Below, piece after piece: positions 1 through 11,823 of a stretch of DNA of 64,000 bases. Source of the DNA: Lepidodermella squamata (lineage: Eukaryota; Gastrotricha); NCBI GenBank assembly GCA_047495785.1, contig JBLDXI010000013.1, forward strand, positions 3,534,001 to 3,598,000, given 5' to 3'. The position numbers and the translations under genes are program-made. How positions within the stretch are numbered: the first letter of the stretch is position 1; each line of letters starts with the position of its first letter. Below the pieces are notes generated by a model. That model saw only the letters and a list, made by a program, of their open reading frames with translations, was not told the origin of the DNA and did not search any database.

Positions 1-510
1 TGTTTTAGCTACATTGTGTATTGGATCATCAGCAAGGTGCTGCGTAACGACAGTTTCAATCTTGGCGCCTAAGACTTATGATATCGGAAATTCATCTATG
101 GTTTCAAAATCGATATGATTTGAAATCTGAAGGCTTAATTATATCACTTAAACTGACAGCCGATAGCGCAAGATGTTCTTAATAGAGAGACCTATCGGTT
201 AGACGTAAAGCTGAGTGTGCAAGTGCTGGGGCCTCAAATTTAGGGCGTGACCTCGGCACACCGCCTGTTGTTTGTCTTCGTTCTATCTCTTTTTCACCAC
301 TGTTTGCCCCACTGAATCTGAATATTTATGTCACCACTTAAAAAACTATCGATTATAATTAGTAATTAGCATTATTCTTTCGAGATGTGTTACAACTAAT
401 GAGTATTTAGGTTTTTTTTCTCCGAAACAGTCAAACAGCTACCAGCAGTTGAATTCGGTGTAAATAAAACGAATGTCTTCGACTGAGAGGAACCAACAAT
501 GGTATTCTAA
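1..510. other. intergenic, no gene seen
   Basis: I see no convincing coding region in this stretch. It is A+T-rich and ends with in-frame stops immediately before the retrotransposon-derived reading frame. Confidence 0.5.
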
Positions 511-1485
511 ACAACAATTGTGTACTTAAACAACTCGGTATCTAGCAAATTTGATATTCCATCTGGAGTGCCACAGGGCTCCGTCCTTGGACCCTTGCTG
601 TTCGTTGTGTACTTGCTATTCACTGATGACTGTATAAGGACTTCTTTAACTAAGTACTTCGCCGACGACACTAAGATCTATAATAAGATATCTTGTGTGG
701 AAGATTGTCACAGTCTTCAAGCTGATTTGAACAATATCATCGAATGGTTTGCCGACAATGGGCTTAACATTAATAGCCAAAAATGTTTTGTTCTCCGCCT
801 CAACGGCAAGAAATCTGCTGAAGTTGCTAATTTCAAGTACTCAATAAATGGTCACGAGATCGAGTTTGTTAAATCGATCCGAGACCTCGGAATTGAGGTA
901 GACGAGAATCTAAATTTTAAATCGCACTGCTCTAAAATTATTGCCAAGTGCAACAGGATTTCGGGATTCATTTTGCGAACTTTCAAATCGAATAGTCTAC
1001 GACTTAAGGCTTTTAATGTCTATGTAATGCCACACCTCGACTATGCTTCCACTGTGTATTCTCCATATCTGCTAACAGTAATCAGTCGGCTCGAATCAGT
1101 TCTGCATAATTTCCTGAAAAGGATGACAGGTTACAGGGTGACTGACTACAAAGTCCTACTCCAAATGTTTAGCATGAAAACTCTCGAAAATAGACGTTGT
1201 CAACGTGACTTGATACTAATGTTTAAATTATATCGTGGTTTTGTTGATGTTGATTTTGGTTTATTTTTTAACAAATCCAGCAACAAATATGCTGACACGC
1301 ACAGGCTCTCATTGCCTATGTGCCACAGAGACTGCTTTAAGTTCTCTTTTCTTAGAAGGTATGTAATATTATGGAACAAGCTGCCTTTAGACATTGTTAA
1401 TGGCTCTTTAGCTAATTTTAAATTGTTTGTTGATAATTTGGATAATACGAAGTTTTTGATATCTACAGTGAGGCGCCTTTGATTG
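511..1485 (+). pseudogene. 5'-truncated non-LTR retrotransposon reverse transcriptase (Jockey/CR1-like)
   Basis: This is the 3' half of a LINE reverse transcriptase. About 320 residues stay open after an in-frame stop at 508-510. Visible are the motif SGVPQGSVLGPLLF (RT block 4) and the catalytic box as YFADDTKIY. Next comes the C-terminal region typical of Jockey/CR1-type elements, with a LDYAS segment, a CHRDCFKFSFLRR stretch and a WNKLPLDIV motif. The segment after block 4, usually a YINDL-type sequence, is altered. The fingers, endonuclease domain and ORF1 are missing, and there is no ATG at the start, so the copy is dead on arrival, as expected from incomplete target-primed reverse transcription. 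A short A/T-rich simple-repeat tail follows at about 1515-1547. No target-site duplication could be identified because the 5' boundary is unclear. Confidence 0.85.
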
Positions 1486-1499
1486 CTAATAATCCTTGA

Positions 1500-1550
1500 G
1501 ATTGATTGCAAGCCGGTATAAAATAAATAAAAATAAAATAAAATAAACAT
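1500..1550 (+). repeat. LINE 3' tail, TAAAA-type simple repeat
   Basis: After the RT stop codon there is a run of TAAA/TAAAA units up to about 1547. Jockey and CR1-like elements often end in short tandem repeats rather than pure poly(A), so this is read as the 3' end of the inserted element. Confidence 0.6.
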
Positions 1551-1989
1551 TGCCGTTAACAAGTGAAAAGAAGAGCTTGGCTAAATTTTTGACATCGTGA
1601 GATTTTGATACCCCTTTCAAGGTCAATGAACGAGGAGTCTGAATGAAAAACGAAAAAGGTTGATAGTCATCAGGGTTGCTGGGAAAACGGGCTTCAAATT
1701 TTACGCGTGAAAATGACTAATTTCGAAAAATGCGCGCCTAAAAAATTAGTCATTTATTGCATCAGTTAATAATTCGTCGGTCAATTAATTCTGATTTCAT
1801 TTTTTTATTCACTGTCGAGTTTTTTGGGGTAATCTGAGGTGAGGAATCTTGCTAGATATTAAAAAAATTTGGCGGAATCAAGCTATGGTTTCCACGTAAA
1901 CCTAAATCGATAGGCCTTTTTGGCGACACTTTTGTCGGATAGAAGTCTTTGTGTGAAATTATCGATTAAATAACGTATGCACCAATGTG

Positions 1990-2062
1990 ATCACACCAGC
2001 AATCGCACCAAGAAACCAGTCTCGCACGTCTAGCTCATCAGCTGACGTGGGTAGCCGCCGGA
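1990..2062 (+). promoter_or_regulatory. conserved upstream block of the PAN-like gene, copy 1
   Basis: A block centred on GTCTCGCACGTCTAGCTCAT is shared with 8565-8615, the corresponding position upstream of copy 2. The two blocks lie 60-130 bp before their respective ATG codons. Conservation between duplicates shows that the duplication includes the upstream DNA. A promoter or 5'UTR role is inference. Confidence 0.5.
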
Positions 2063-2118
2063 AAAATTTAGGTAATACAACCAACTGCGAATCATCCGAT
2101 CAGTTCTCATCCGAAAAA

Positions 2119-5100
2119 ATGATTTTCAGTTTGAGCGGCTTAATAGCTGGGATAAGCTTCTCAACCGGGTTTCTTGGCCTCACGCTGGGCTATGATGACT
2201 TCTTTTCTCCGAAAAATTGCGGCAAAGACTATCGGCTGATAGCTGCTGACTCTTTCAGGCAAATCAGCAAGACTGACATCCGATCATGTGCTGACGCGTG
2301 TAATCAAACAGCATACCAAATGTGCCGATCGTTCTCGTTCTACCCGGCCGGGTCGACGTGCTGGCTGAACTACGGTCATACAAACGAACTGTGGGATGGC
2401 CTTGAGTACCAGAAAGGGTGGTTCTACTACCATAAAGCAAGTTCAGGTTTATTAGCACATTTGCTTGACACCTACCCAGAGCTGAATACTGAAAACTCCT
2501 ACCAGCCCTAGAATTTCTGAAAAAAGTGAAACTCGTGTGCATGAATAACAGAAACTTCATATTGAGCGCCAGTTTTTTCTGTGCATCAAATGCATTACGC
2601 CATTCGCTTCTATTTTATATAGATACTATTAATATTGACAGCAACATTCATGTTTTCATATTTTTTAATAATTCAGCTAATTTGTTAACAACACTTTCAG
2701 TTTTTCTTCAAAGACTACACAGGAGGACTCGAGAGATAGATCACGAGAGATTGTTCCACCAGGCTACCACTCGAAACGCAAAAGATTCGCGGAATGCAGC
2801 CAAGGGGTAGCCAGGACGAAGTAGCTTATTATTAGCATTATAACGAGTATTTCTGTTAAATGGAAAAGAAATCTGGATCAGATAGGAAATTTTTCTGAAA
2901 AATAATCTGGTGCGCCATGAAAACATCTCGGAACTTGTCGCCTGTCAAATAGGGAGGTGAGTCTATAAAACGAGAAAGCCGCGCATGGTAATCAAGCGGG
3001 AATTAAGGAGGGCGAATTGGGCGATACGAAACATATTTTAGGATTTTTTCAATTAGGTTATTGTCTTAGGTGACCAAACTGTTGAGCAGTATAAATACGT
3101 ATAGGAGTAGCATAAGTATTGAAGGCTTTGATATGAGTGGAAGAGACAGATGATGTTATGAAAAGAGTGAAGAATTAAGCCACATAAATTATATTACGAG
3201 CTTTGCCAGCTAAACATCAACAGTGAATGAAAAGGTAAGATTTTTATCGATCATTACCTAAGGTCAGTAACTTCTTCGACTGATGAGATTTCTAGACCGT
3301 TTAAGAAACTTGGCGTTGAGGTATCTTCTGCCAACTTCAGATGTATGTTGTACGAATTCCATATTGGAAATTGTATGGAGAATTGTTTTAATTCTTTATT
3401 TTATTCTCATATTTATGTTATGAGTACTGCCAGACTATTCAGAAGTCGTCCTTGGCCCTTGGGGATCAAGTCGCACTACTTCTGTTCACTTTTCAAGGAC
3501 GGCTTGCAAATAACCGTTTATTCCTGTTATTTATGAACATTATTTTTTCTGTTCCTCAGGAAGTTTACCAGGAGCCAACACCATGCAAACCAAATACGTA
3601 TCATGGTCAGTCTAAATTTCGTCAGCCATAATATCCATTGGTCATGGTTTAATTTCAATTTAAAAGATTGCAATACGGTGGTCAGACTGGGTAAAGGACC
3701 TGGAAACTACTCGTTTCAAACTGAAATCGGCAGCAAGGTGTTTAACACCGAATGCACCTATCGAACACCGGATGCGGATTATCACTCAAGAGCGGGGTGT
3801 GATTTTCAAAAATAATTGACCACTACATTGAACTCATGATTTTATAGAAATCCTATCGGGGTTAATGACCGTAAGCGATCTCAATATTTGAAATATAGTT
3901 CAAGAGGATTTATTATTTTTTATGACAGTTGCTATGGTTTTCTTTCGTCGTTTGGGTTGGTATTTGTGACATTTTTCTCTCGTATTATTAAAAATCTCTC
4001 TTATTTAAAAAATTAGCGGTTTACGATTACGACTTCAGCACTAAATTATACTACGAATATAAATGGGGTAACAATTGAGAAAATATTCATATCACCTGAT
4101 GGCATTGACGCTCTATATCGAAAGGCTTCGCATCTAAAACTAACGCCACGAAATGGATTGGTCTTGAAATCGGTAATCAACTTACAACTGGAGGTTTAAA
4201 CGATTTCGCCTAATGTTTTTCGATCGAACATAGATTTTTTCAAACACAGATTTCGCATTGTTCTTAACAACATCGCAAACGTGGTGTGTGGAGCTTTCAT
4301 CCAGCGGTGCCCAGGCTCAACTTGTCATTAAATCGGAAACATCCGCTACCAACTGTGCTGTTTTCACCCACCGCCAGGGTCGTCTGATGCTGGCGACTCG
4401 ATCACTCTGCGTATGCAAAGATCCAAACAGCAATAATCTCATTCTATGCGGCTGCAATACACCAGCGATGGGAAAGGTTTGAAGAGATTCCACTAAATCA
4501 CTGATGGTTTCGCATTTCTATGCTTTAGTATCGTTATGAGAAAAGGGGTGTCATAATGGAAATTTATGACCCTCCGATCAGCGTGGAGCCACTCCGATAT
4601 TGGACTTACAGCGGGACTCTAACAGCTAACATGGCTGTTCAAGCTCTTCCAGCTGCAACCTTGTCAGTGACAGGGTGGTCGAAGATGTATTGTAAGTCTC
4701 TTCTAATTTTCATTGAAGTTAGGTTCATCCACCAACATCTGACAGCTCGTTGGAAAATAGTTTATCAAATTTATGTCGCTTATTATGGAAACTACCAGTC
4801 GCTGACGTTCGACGCGCCGATGGCTTCGGAAGACGAAGGATACAGCATCTGCGAACAGACCTATGGATCGGTATTAGAAATTCAATAATATATCATGATG
4901 ATAGTTATTATCGCCCTTGAAATAGCTGTCGTCATGGCCGAATACATGCGCTACTGTGAATCCTGGTAATATTTACCCCGACCATTACGGCTACGGCGTG
5001 CGATTCAATATAAGGAATGATCTAGGCGGTGGATGGTGGATTGGAAGTAATTTCTTTGACACGTGGCAGTGTTGCTACACGTGTTGGTCGAAGTAATTGC

Positions 5101-5229
5101 CGATCTCTCATTACATGATTGCTTCAGAACCAGTTGTTTTGTAGGCCATATCAGGGTTATTACGTCTGGAACACTCAACCTTATTTGGGCACTGCCGATT
5201 CCAATGTTCTGCTCTATGCAGCGCCTTGA
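2119..5229 (+). CDS. secreted multi-exon PAN/Apple-like protein, copy 1
   Basis: Exon 1 starts with ATG at 2119 and encodes a hydrophobic leader, then a PAN/Apple-like module: cysteines spaced C...C-x3-C...C followed by AGSTCWLNYGH. Later exons match copy 2 (8697-11199) one for one: 3560-3605 (EVYQEPTPCKPNTYH), about 3669-3811, a short GNPIGVND exon, 4017-4067, about 4133-4197, 4253-4480, 4530-4691, 4749-4870, 4922-5088 and a last exon ending LLYAAP before the stop at 5227-5229. Substitutions in exon 2 between copies fall mainly at third codon positions, which fixes the frame. An in-frame TGA at 4076-4078 is removed if a 65 bp intron (4068-4132) is spliced. Exons 1 and 2 do not join in phase, so one small exon may be missing. 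Function unknown; probably extracellular. Confidence 0.65.
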
Positions 5230-5641
5230 ATACCGGTAACACGGAGAGCGATTGTCAGTAAATATTGGACTGTTTAATCCTAAATTTTGCACATAATTGC
5301 ATTTGCCAGTTATGCATCATGAGAAATACTCCACCAAAAACCTTCAGAAAGCAGCATAGCACTCATTGATGCCCAAAACCGTAAAGCTTACGGCAGAACC
5401 GACGTGCACGATTTTATTACTTCATCATGATTTTAAATAACACGAATTGATAACTGCGCAGAATCGCATAGAATCGATCTCAAGTAAAATATGATGTCCT
5501 ATGTTAACATCATCGGAAGTACTGAATAGCATTCTGTTCCAGTTCTCCAAGATTAAGGAGTCACTCTAAAAGCCTTTCGCCACCTACTCCAGTCAGCCCA
5601 CCCATCTAGAAAGCGCAAATCATCCGGATGAGCTACTTCTA
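5230..5641. other. 3' flank of PAN-like copy 1, no gene seen
   Basis: There is no supported reading frame here. The segment separates the last PAN-like exon from the inverted-repeat element that begins at 5642. Confidence 0.4.
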
Positions 5642-6634
5642 CAGGGTGTTCAAGAAATAATAGCCAGGCTATTTTTAGCGTTGGACTTTAGCCAGACGAC
5701 ACGCGACTTCTCTAAAACTTGAGACGCGAGTCGTAACGGCGTGTTGTTTTTTGTAAAAGCGGGAACTTTTGTTATGAACTTGATTTTTTATTCCCACCTC
5801 AAAACCAAAAATTGAAAAAATAGCATCATCAGAAATCATGGCACATTTAAATTGGTTTCGCGAATCGGAACTGCAAGGTATTCAATTTCGTTGATTACAA
5901 TAGCCAAGTTGATGAAAAATGATAGGTGAAATATGGACCAACAGTTTCCGGCTGGAAATTTTAAGATTAATCAACCAATTTGTAGTATTTTTGTTTTTGA
6001 TTAATTATTCAAAGTAACGCGTCTTACTGTAGTTACTGTAGTTACTCAACTTACTGTACTTACTAATGTTGGGTTTTTGCACCTTTCTGCTTTATATATT
6101 GGCGGAGAAGTAACAGCTTGCTATCGGCGGGAAAAAAGTAATCGCCTTAAATCACTTTTAGGAAAGAACGCTATGCGAATTGTTTTCCTGAATCACGTTT
6201 ATTTTCATTAACTTTTAATTGAAACATTCATCGTCGCCGAGTTACTTCGAAAGCGGTTATTGAAAATCAGACGCAAAAATTGAGCCAGACGCAAAAAATT
6301 GAGTATGCGCGAAAATGTTTTTCTCTCACACTGGTTTTCATGGTGACAATTGGTCCCGAATGTCATTGGGAAAGTAAAGGTATCAAGCTGAGAGCCGAGT
6401 AAAATAGCAAAGCACCAAATGAAAGTTGGATTTGAAAAACCGAATTGAGAGATATTTTTTTCATTTTTTCTATTTTCCGTCTATTTCGACACGCGATACT
6501 GAAACCTGAAGTGGGTGGGTTGAGCTGGGCTAGATGGTTCAGGGTTCAGGGTCCAGCTTGACAACTAGCTCGCGTGTCGTCTGGCTAAAGTCCAGCGCTA
6601 AAAATAGCCTGGCTATTATTTCTTGAACACCCTG
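5642..6634. mobile_element. non-autonomous TA-target inverted-repeat element (mariner-like ends)
   Basis: The left end CAGGGTGTTCAAGAAATAAT is repeated as its reverse complement at the right end, and the inverted match continues for about 65 bp through TAGCCAGGCTATTTTTAGCG and a GACTTTAGCCAGACGACACG block. TA dinucleotides flank both ends (5640-5641, 6635-6636), as expected for a Tc1/mariner-type target duplication. The 993 bp interior shows no transposase reading frame, so it would depend on a transposase supplied elsewhere. Confidence 0.85.
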
Positions 6635-6636
6635 TA

Positions 6637-7050
6637 CAACATCATGAAGAGTAACTTGACTATTGCGTCTCAGACAATCGACCTGCTCTTTTCAAGCATT
6701 TTCAAGCCAGCGTACTATTGGCTCTCGGCCTTTGAGATAAGATAGTTGAGCCGCAAGACGGATCTCGAGTAAGATGTTAGGTTGCCGAATGCTAAACAAG
6801 TTTGCTTGATAGAAATATAGGTTAATTTCAATACAAATAGTTACTCATCCACCTAAGACTTTATTATATCACATATCACTTGCCAAGCGGTTCCATGTTT
6901 ATTTTATAAGCTCACGTATTTCAGATAAAATTTCAGATATTCAGCGAATTTCAGATAAAATCAGCTGTAAAAACGAAGAGCTTGTCAGATACGGTCATTC
7001 GTCTGAAAAGAGAGTTCATTCAGTTCCTGGTTCGTGTCACATATTTCAAA
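6637..7050. other. upstream region of the cysteine-rich gene
   Basis: This A+T-rich stretch contains a small direct duplication of TTTCAGATA-type sequence around 6920-6960. No gene is supported. Confidence 0.35.
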
Positions 7051-7645
7051 ATGCTTCGTTCATTGTGCTTCCTGGCAGTTTTTTAGAGTGTGCTATTCGC
7101 TCTAAGTTCAGCCGGAGTTGTGTCCGACTGTTACAACCATAAGGCTGAACTGTTCGAATCCTGGGACAACCAAGCCCTCAGCGCCGAAACTTGCCAATGA
7201 AACTTCTTCGGTGTCTGCCAACTGTGTCTATTCCAGAGAAACCTGCACTTTGAACGGAGGAAAGCCGTCGAAAGGGGGCAGCTACGTCCCCGGCCAAAAT
7301 CAAACCCTAGAGAATCCACTAGGTTGTTTCAAAGGCGTGCTTAATTGCATGGGCCTTTCTTTGAATTCAACCCAAATATACGGATACTGCATGCAGCCTA
7401 GTTACTGCACCAGAGGGACAGTTATCCCCTCCGGGGACTTCCCTTGCGAAGCGGGAATGACATGTTGCGTCGACGATTCAACGTATTACGAAAAAGAATA
7501 CGTACCCTGCATCGACGGGTACGATTTCATGTTCGATAAATTGATCATTCACGCCGATGTGTTCAATATAACCGCCAATCGGTTGAAAAACTTCCTGCCC
7601 TACTTTGGCCAGGTGTATACTACCGTGAAAATGAAAAATATATGA
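7051..7645 (+). pseudogene. secreted cysteine-rich protein, probably disrupted
   Basis: An ATG at 7051 begins a good signal-peptide-like leader (MLRSLCFLAV), but a TAG follows in frame at 7084-7086. Reading on in that frame gives an alanine/serine leader and SDCYNH before another stop at 7198-7200. A different frame, open from about 7106 to 7645, carries a convincing Cys-rich extracellular sequence with about ten cysteines, including ETCTLNGG, GCFKGVLNC and FPCEAGMTCCVDD. A leader and a mature domain in different frames, plus a stop inside the leader, suggest at least one frameshift and one nonsense change. An unrecognised intron is the alternative. The end has a GT donor-like site at 7611, so further exons are possible. 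The family is unknown. Confidence 0.5.
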
Positions 7646-8564
7646 ATTATTTTGGTAACCAGTTTGAACTTGCTAATTTAATGGCGGCTTTTTGCCTTTG
7701 ATCAAGCTTTGACTTTTGACACGATCATCGCAACGCAGAAGGCGCAGCCCAACACGCAGTATTTGATTGAGGACCTGATGGCGATTACGAGTGGGGCGTT
7801 ATAACACCTCGGGTTTTCGCCCGTTTCATGGATAGAATTTGTCTTTCGCCGGCTGGAATCATGGGTGGGTCTTGCGAGAACCCCTACTAAAACGTTACAT
7901 TTTTTTTACAGGTCCGATTCCAAAGTAGCAATGACATCCCTGAATTTGACAAGCCATTTGGATAATACGACACAAAATTTTCTGAATATATTAGTCATCA
8001 AGAGGACAAGATTAATATAGCCATTTTTTTAAAGATTTCTGGAAAATTCGGTTCCCTAATTTCGGCCAAGAGTCTAGGTGACTTCAAAATTAGCCATAAA
8101 TCAAGGTAAAATCGTCCGGAAACCGGCTTTCGATAGCCTAAGATGTCCTCTATAATTCTGTGTTTGCCGAATATTTTCTGAAAATTCAGCTGGCTGGCAA
8201 AGTAGGGAAAACCAAAAAAGTGGCCGAATTTAGTCGGGATGCTCTTCATTTGTCAAAATATGTATTGCGGATGGCTGGATCCGTAACTTTGAGCATAACA
8301 TTTTTATTTGTCTGCATTCAACAGGGCAGGGAGTCTGAACTGAGTTTGGGGGTCAAAGGTTTAGGTCCGAATACGTATTTCTATTATATAGGGAAATTCA
8401 TAGATTTCATACTCGAAAATGGATTTACTATTCGAAATCATAAATATTTCCGAGTATGGACTCGATCTAAAACTGGACAATTTCTCCGTGCACGAACTTC
8501 CCCAACATTTCCTCCAGTTTTTTGTTAAACTTACGATTGCTCCATGACACCAATAATCGAATCA
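7646..8564. other. no gene supported
   Basis: Short open frames occur on both strands (for example 8160-8528 plus) but they lack recognisable domains, splice-site support or paralogues elsewhere in the window. The stretch looks intergenic. Confidence 0.35.
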
Positions 8565-8615
8565 ATAAATCAGTCTCGCACGTCTAGCTCATCAGCTGAC
8601 GTGGCTAGTCACGCG
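8565..8615 (+). promoter_or_regulatory. conserved upstream block of the PAN-like gene, copy 2
   Basis: This matches the block at 1990-2062 and ends with the same CTGACGTGG(C/G)TAG sequence, lying about 80 bp before the ATG. It is the duplicated 5' flank. Regulatory function is inferred only from its position and its conservation between copies. Confidence 0.45.
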
Positions 8616-8696
8616 GGAAGAACGCATGGACATTGAACGTGTAATACAACCAGATAAAAGCTGCGAAATTCAGAAAATTTGTAGTTCAAAGTAAAA

Positions 8697-11199
8697 ATGA
8701 TTTTCCGTTCGAGCGCTATTATATCTTGGTTAGGCTTCTCGATCGGGTTTCTTGGCCTCACGTTGGGCTATGATGACTTCTTTTCGCCGAAAAATTGCGG
8801 CAAAGACTATCGACTGGTAGCCGCTGACTCATTCAGGCAAATCAGCAACACTGACATCAGATCATGTGCCGACGCGTGTCATCAGACCCCATACCAAATG
8901 TGCCGATCGTTCTCGTACTACCCGGCCGGGTCGACGTGCTGGCTGAACTACGGCCATACAAACGAACTGTGGGATGGCTTGGAGTACCAGAAAGGGTGGT
9001 TCTACTACCATAAAGCAAGTTCAGGTTTTTTCCTAAAGTGCCATTCATTGAGCCGATAAAATGTGATTCCTGCGCGAAAAAAATAAAGGATGATGTTCAC
9101 TCATCGCAACTTGAACTTTGCGCATGGGTTTCAGCTCAAAACTGGCTCAAAAATCCCATCAACTTGTTCATAATACATGATCATGATCATGATAACTTGA
9201 TACATCTGTACTTTTGTCCTAGGCCGACCTATTTTTCCTATTTATTAAAATTTTAATTAAAAATATTAAAATATTTAGGGAAAATCTTACGCCGGTACCA
9301 AATTTCATTTAATTCCATACCTAACATTTTATTCGTTATTTAACCGTTTAGGGTTAGGGTTAGGGTCAGAGTTGGGTTTGGATTAGGTTTGGGTTAGGTT
9401 TGGGTTGAGCTGGGGGCCTTGAAATTGGGGATTCGGAACTGATTGGAATAAATTGGAACTGAATTCAATAATTTAGTGATGATTTCACTATATCCCAAAT
9501 ATTTATTACAATTTTATTTTCCTATACCTTAGGAAGTTTATCAAGAGCCAACGCCATGCAAAGCAAATACGTATCACGGTTAGCCTGAATATCTCCATTC
9601 ATGTCCCTTGTTTTTATTTTTATTTTATCAAAAGACTGCAGCACTGTGGTCAGGCTAGGTAAAGGACCTGGAAAATACTCGTTTCAAACTGAAATCGGCA
9701 GCAAGGTGTTCAACACCGCATGCGCCTATCGAGCACCGGATGCGTCTTATTATTCAAGAGCAGGGTAAAATTATCAAAAATATTCGTTAAATTAACCCCC
9801 TATTAAACTGTAAAATTTCCTAGAAACCCCATCGGTGCCAATGACCGTAAGCGATCCCAATATATTCTAAAAAAAATAATTGAACATGTGATTTTGATTA
9901 CGACAGTTGCTATGGTCTTCTTTCGTCGTTTGGGTTGGTATTTGTGACATTTTTCTCTCGTATTATTAAAAATCTCTCTTATTTAAAAAATTAGCGGTTT
10001 ACGATTACGACTTCAGCGCTAAATTATACTACGAATACAAATGGGGTATTGATTTAGAAGACAAAATCCTATCACCTTATAGTATGAAACCTTTATCGAT
10101 AGGTTTCGCATCTACGGTTAACGCGACAAAATGGATTGGCCTTGAAATCGGCAGTCAGCTTACAGCTGGAGGTTTTTACAATATCGCCTAATATTTATGA
10201 ATTGCTAAAAAAAATTAAACACAGATTTTGCGTTGGTCCTAACTACATCGCAAACGTGGTGTGTACAGCTGTCATCCGGCGGCGCCCAGGCTCAACTTGT
10301 CCTGAAATCAGAAACAAATGTAACCAACTGTGCTGTTTTCACCCACCGCCAGGGTCGCCTGATCTTGGCAACTCGATCGATATGTGTATGCAAAGATCCC
10401 AACAGCAACAATCTCATTCTCTGTGGTTGCAATACACCAGCAATGGGAAAGGTTTGAAGAACTGTTACTTACTTCCTGAAGGTTTCGCATTTCTATGTTT
10501 CAGTATCGGTATGAGAAAAGGGGCGTCATAATGGAAATTTACGACCCTCCGACTAGCATGGAGCCATTGCGATATTGGACCTACAGCGGGATTTTAACTG
10601 CTAACATGGCTGTTCAAGCTCTCCCTGCTGCAACCTTGTCAGTAACAGGATGGTCGAAGATGTATCGTAAGTCTATTCGAAAGGGCTATCAACTTTGGTT
10701 CATCCACCGATTTGCTATAGCTCGATGGAAAATAGTTTTCCAAATTTTCTTGGGGAGTTACGCCAAATATTATTCGCTGACGTTCAACTCTCCGATGATT
10801 TCCGAAGACGAGGGATACAAAATCTGCGAACAGACCTATGGATCGGTATTATAGAAATTTAATAATTTATCGTGATAGGTATTGTCGTACTTGAAATAGC
10901 TGTCATCATGGCCGAATACATGCGCTAACGTGAGTGATATCAACTACGACAAGTACGGCTACGGCGCGCGATTTCAGATGAGGACCGATGATCTTGGTGG
11001 TGCTTGGTGGATTGGTAATTATTTCTGGGACGGCTGGCAAGGCTGCTACACGTGTCGGCAGGCGTAAGTGCAGATCTCTCATGGTGATAATTACTTCAAA
11101 AGTTTTTTTTGCAGGCCATATAAGGAATATTACGTCTGGAGCTCTGAACCCAAGATTGGCACCGCTGATTCCAATATTCTGCTCTATGCTGCGCCTTGA
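8697..11199 (+). CDS. secreted multi-exon PAN/Apple-like protein, copy 2
   Basis: ATG at 8697; hydrophobic leader, then the PAN/Apple-like module (CADACHQTPYQMC, AGSTCWLNYGH). Exons read by eye: 8697-~9023, 9533-9578, 9635-9764, 9824-9846, 9907-9933, 9995-10171 (a 57 bp intron may split it after YEYKWG), 10225-10451, 10504-10666, 10721-10845, 10900-11063 and 11115-11199. From exon 2 onward most junction phases agree and the protein ends LLYAAP. The second half has NCAVFTHRQGRL, the cysteine-rich CVCKDPNSNNLILCGC, and tryptophan-rich motifs such as GGAWWIGNYFWDGWQGC. I do not recognise these C-terminal domains. The exon 1 to exon 2 junction is out of phase in both copies, implying a missed small exon. 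Intron 1 carries the TTAGGG-bearing dispersed repeat, absent from copy 1. Confidence 0.72.
9278..9498. repeat. dispersed repeat with internal TTAGGG array, copy 1 (in an intron)
   Basis: It begins GGGAAAATCTTACGCCGGTA, contains degenerate TTAGGG/TTGGG units at about 9350-9415, and ends CACTATATCCCAA. The whole unit recurs at 29295-29550. Its ends form a weak inverted pair (TTGGGA-like), so it may be a small transposable element carrying telomere-like DNA. It lies between exons 1 and 2 of the PAN-like gene copy 2 and is absent from copy 1. Confidence 0.8.
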
Positions 11200-11823
11200 A
11201 TGCCGCGAAGTTACATCTGGCAGTAAAATATTGGAGCAAATCTGAAACACGACACGCACTGTTTATTATATACCTTTGAATTGAACCCAAACAACTATGC
11301 CAAACAATTAGTCTGATAAAAGAAGACAACAAGTCTGATGGAAAAGTTGTTTTCTTCGGTCTATACAGTCATCTATGCTGAAACGTTAGCTGCATAACCT
11401 GAGAAAACCTGAGTTGTATCCAAGTATTTTTTGCGAAAAATAATATGCGAATAATAGTGATAAAAAATCCCTTCAAAATGTCGCGTGTTGTTCGCGCTGC
11501 CGACACATCAGTTTTTAGGCACGATATTCTTCAACATTATTTGCAAAGAAAAAAGAAAAAAGAAAATTTCTTTTATTAGGCGTTAGTTCAATAGTAACAT
11601 AATAATTATTGAATTTTCGCATTGCTTTGGAAATCGGCACGGCATGATTAGGCAAGCCTAACTTAAAGGCATGGCCGCGGGCATTAGCCATCAATTTAAA
11701 AAAGTATTTAATAACCCTATAAAAAGTGCGAAATAATCAGCATGAGTGAAAATGAAAAAATGTTTATTGGCACATCGGCGATTCATCGCATTACATCGTC
11801 GCACTCCATAGCAAGTCGTAGCC
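11200..11823. other. intergenic between PAN-like copy 2 and small membrane gene 1
   Basis: No coding sequence is supported. The part from about 11600 to 11820 resembles 14260-14460 (for example ATTGCTTTGGAAAT, CATTAGCCATCAATTTAAA, ATTTATTGGCA-like words), so it belongs to a tandemly duplicated segment. The 3' flank just after 11199 is also shared with 15843-15890. Confidence 0.5.

Noticed and set aside
4068-4132. Nonsense mutation in PAN-like copy 1 (TGA at 4076)
   Set aside because: A GT...AG intron at this place, also possible in copy 2, removes the stop and keeps the frame, so the copy need not be a pseudogene.
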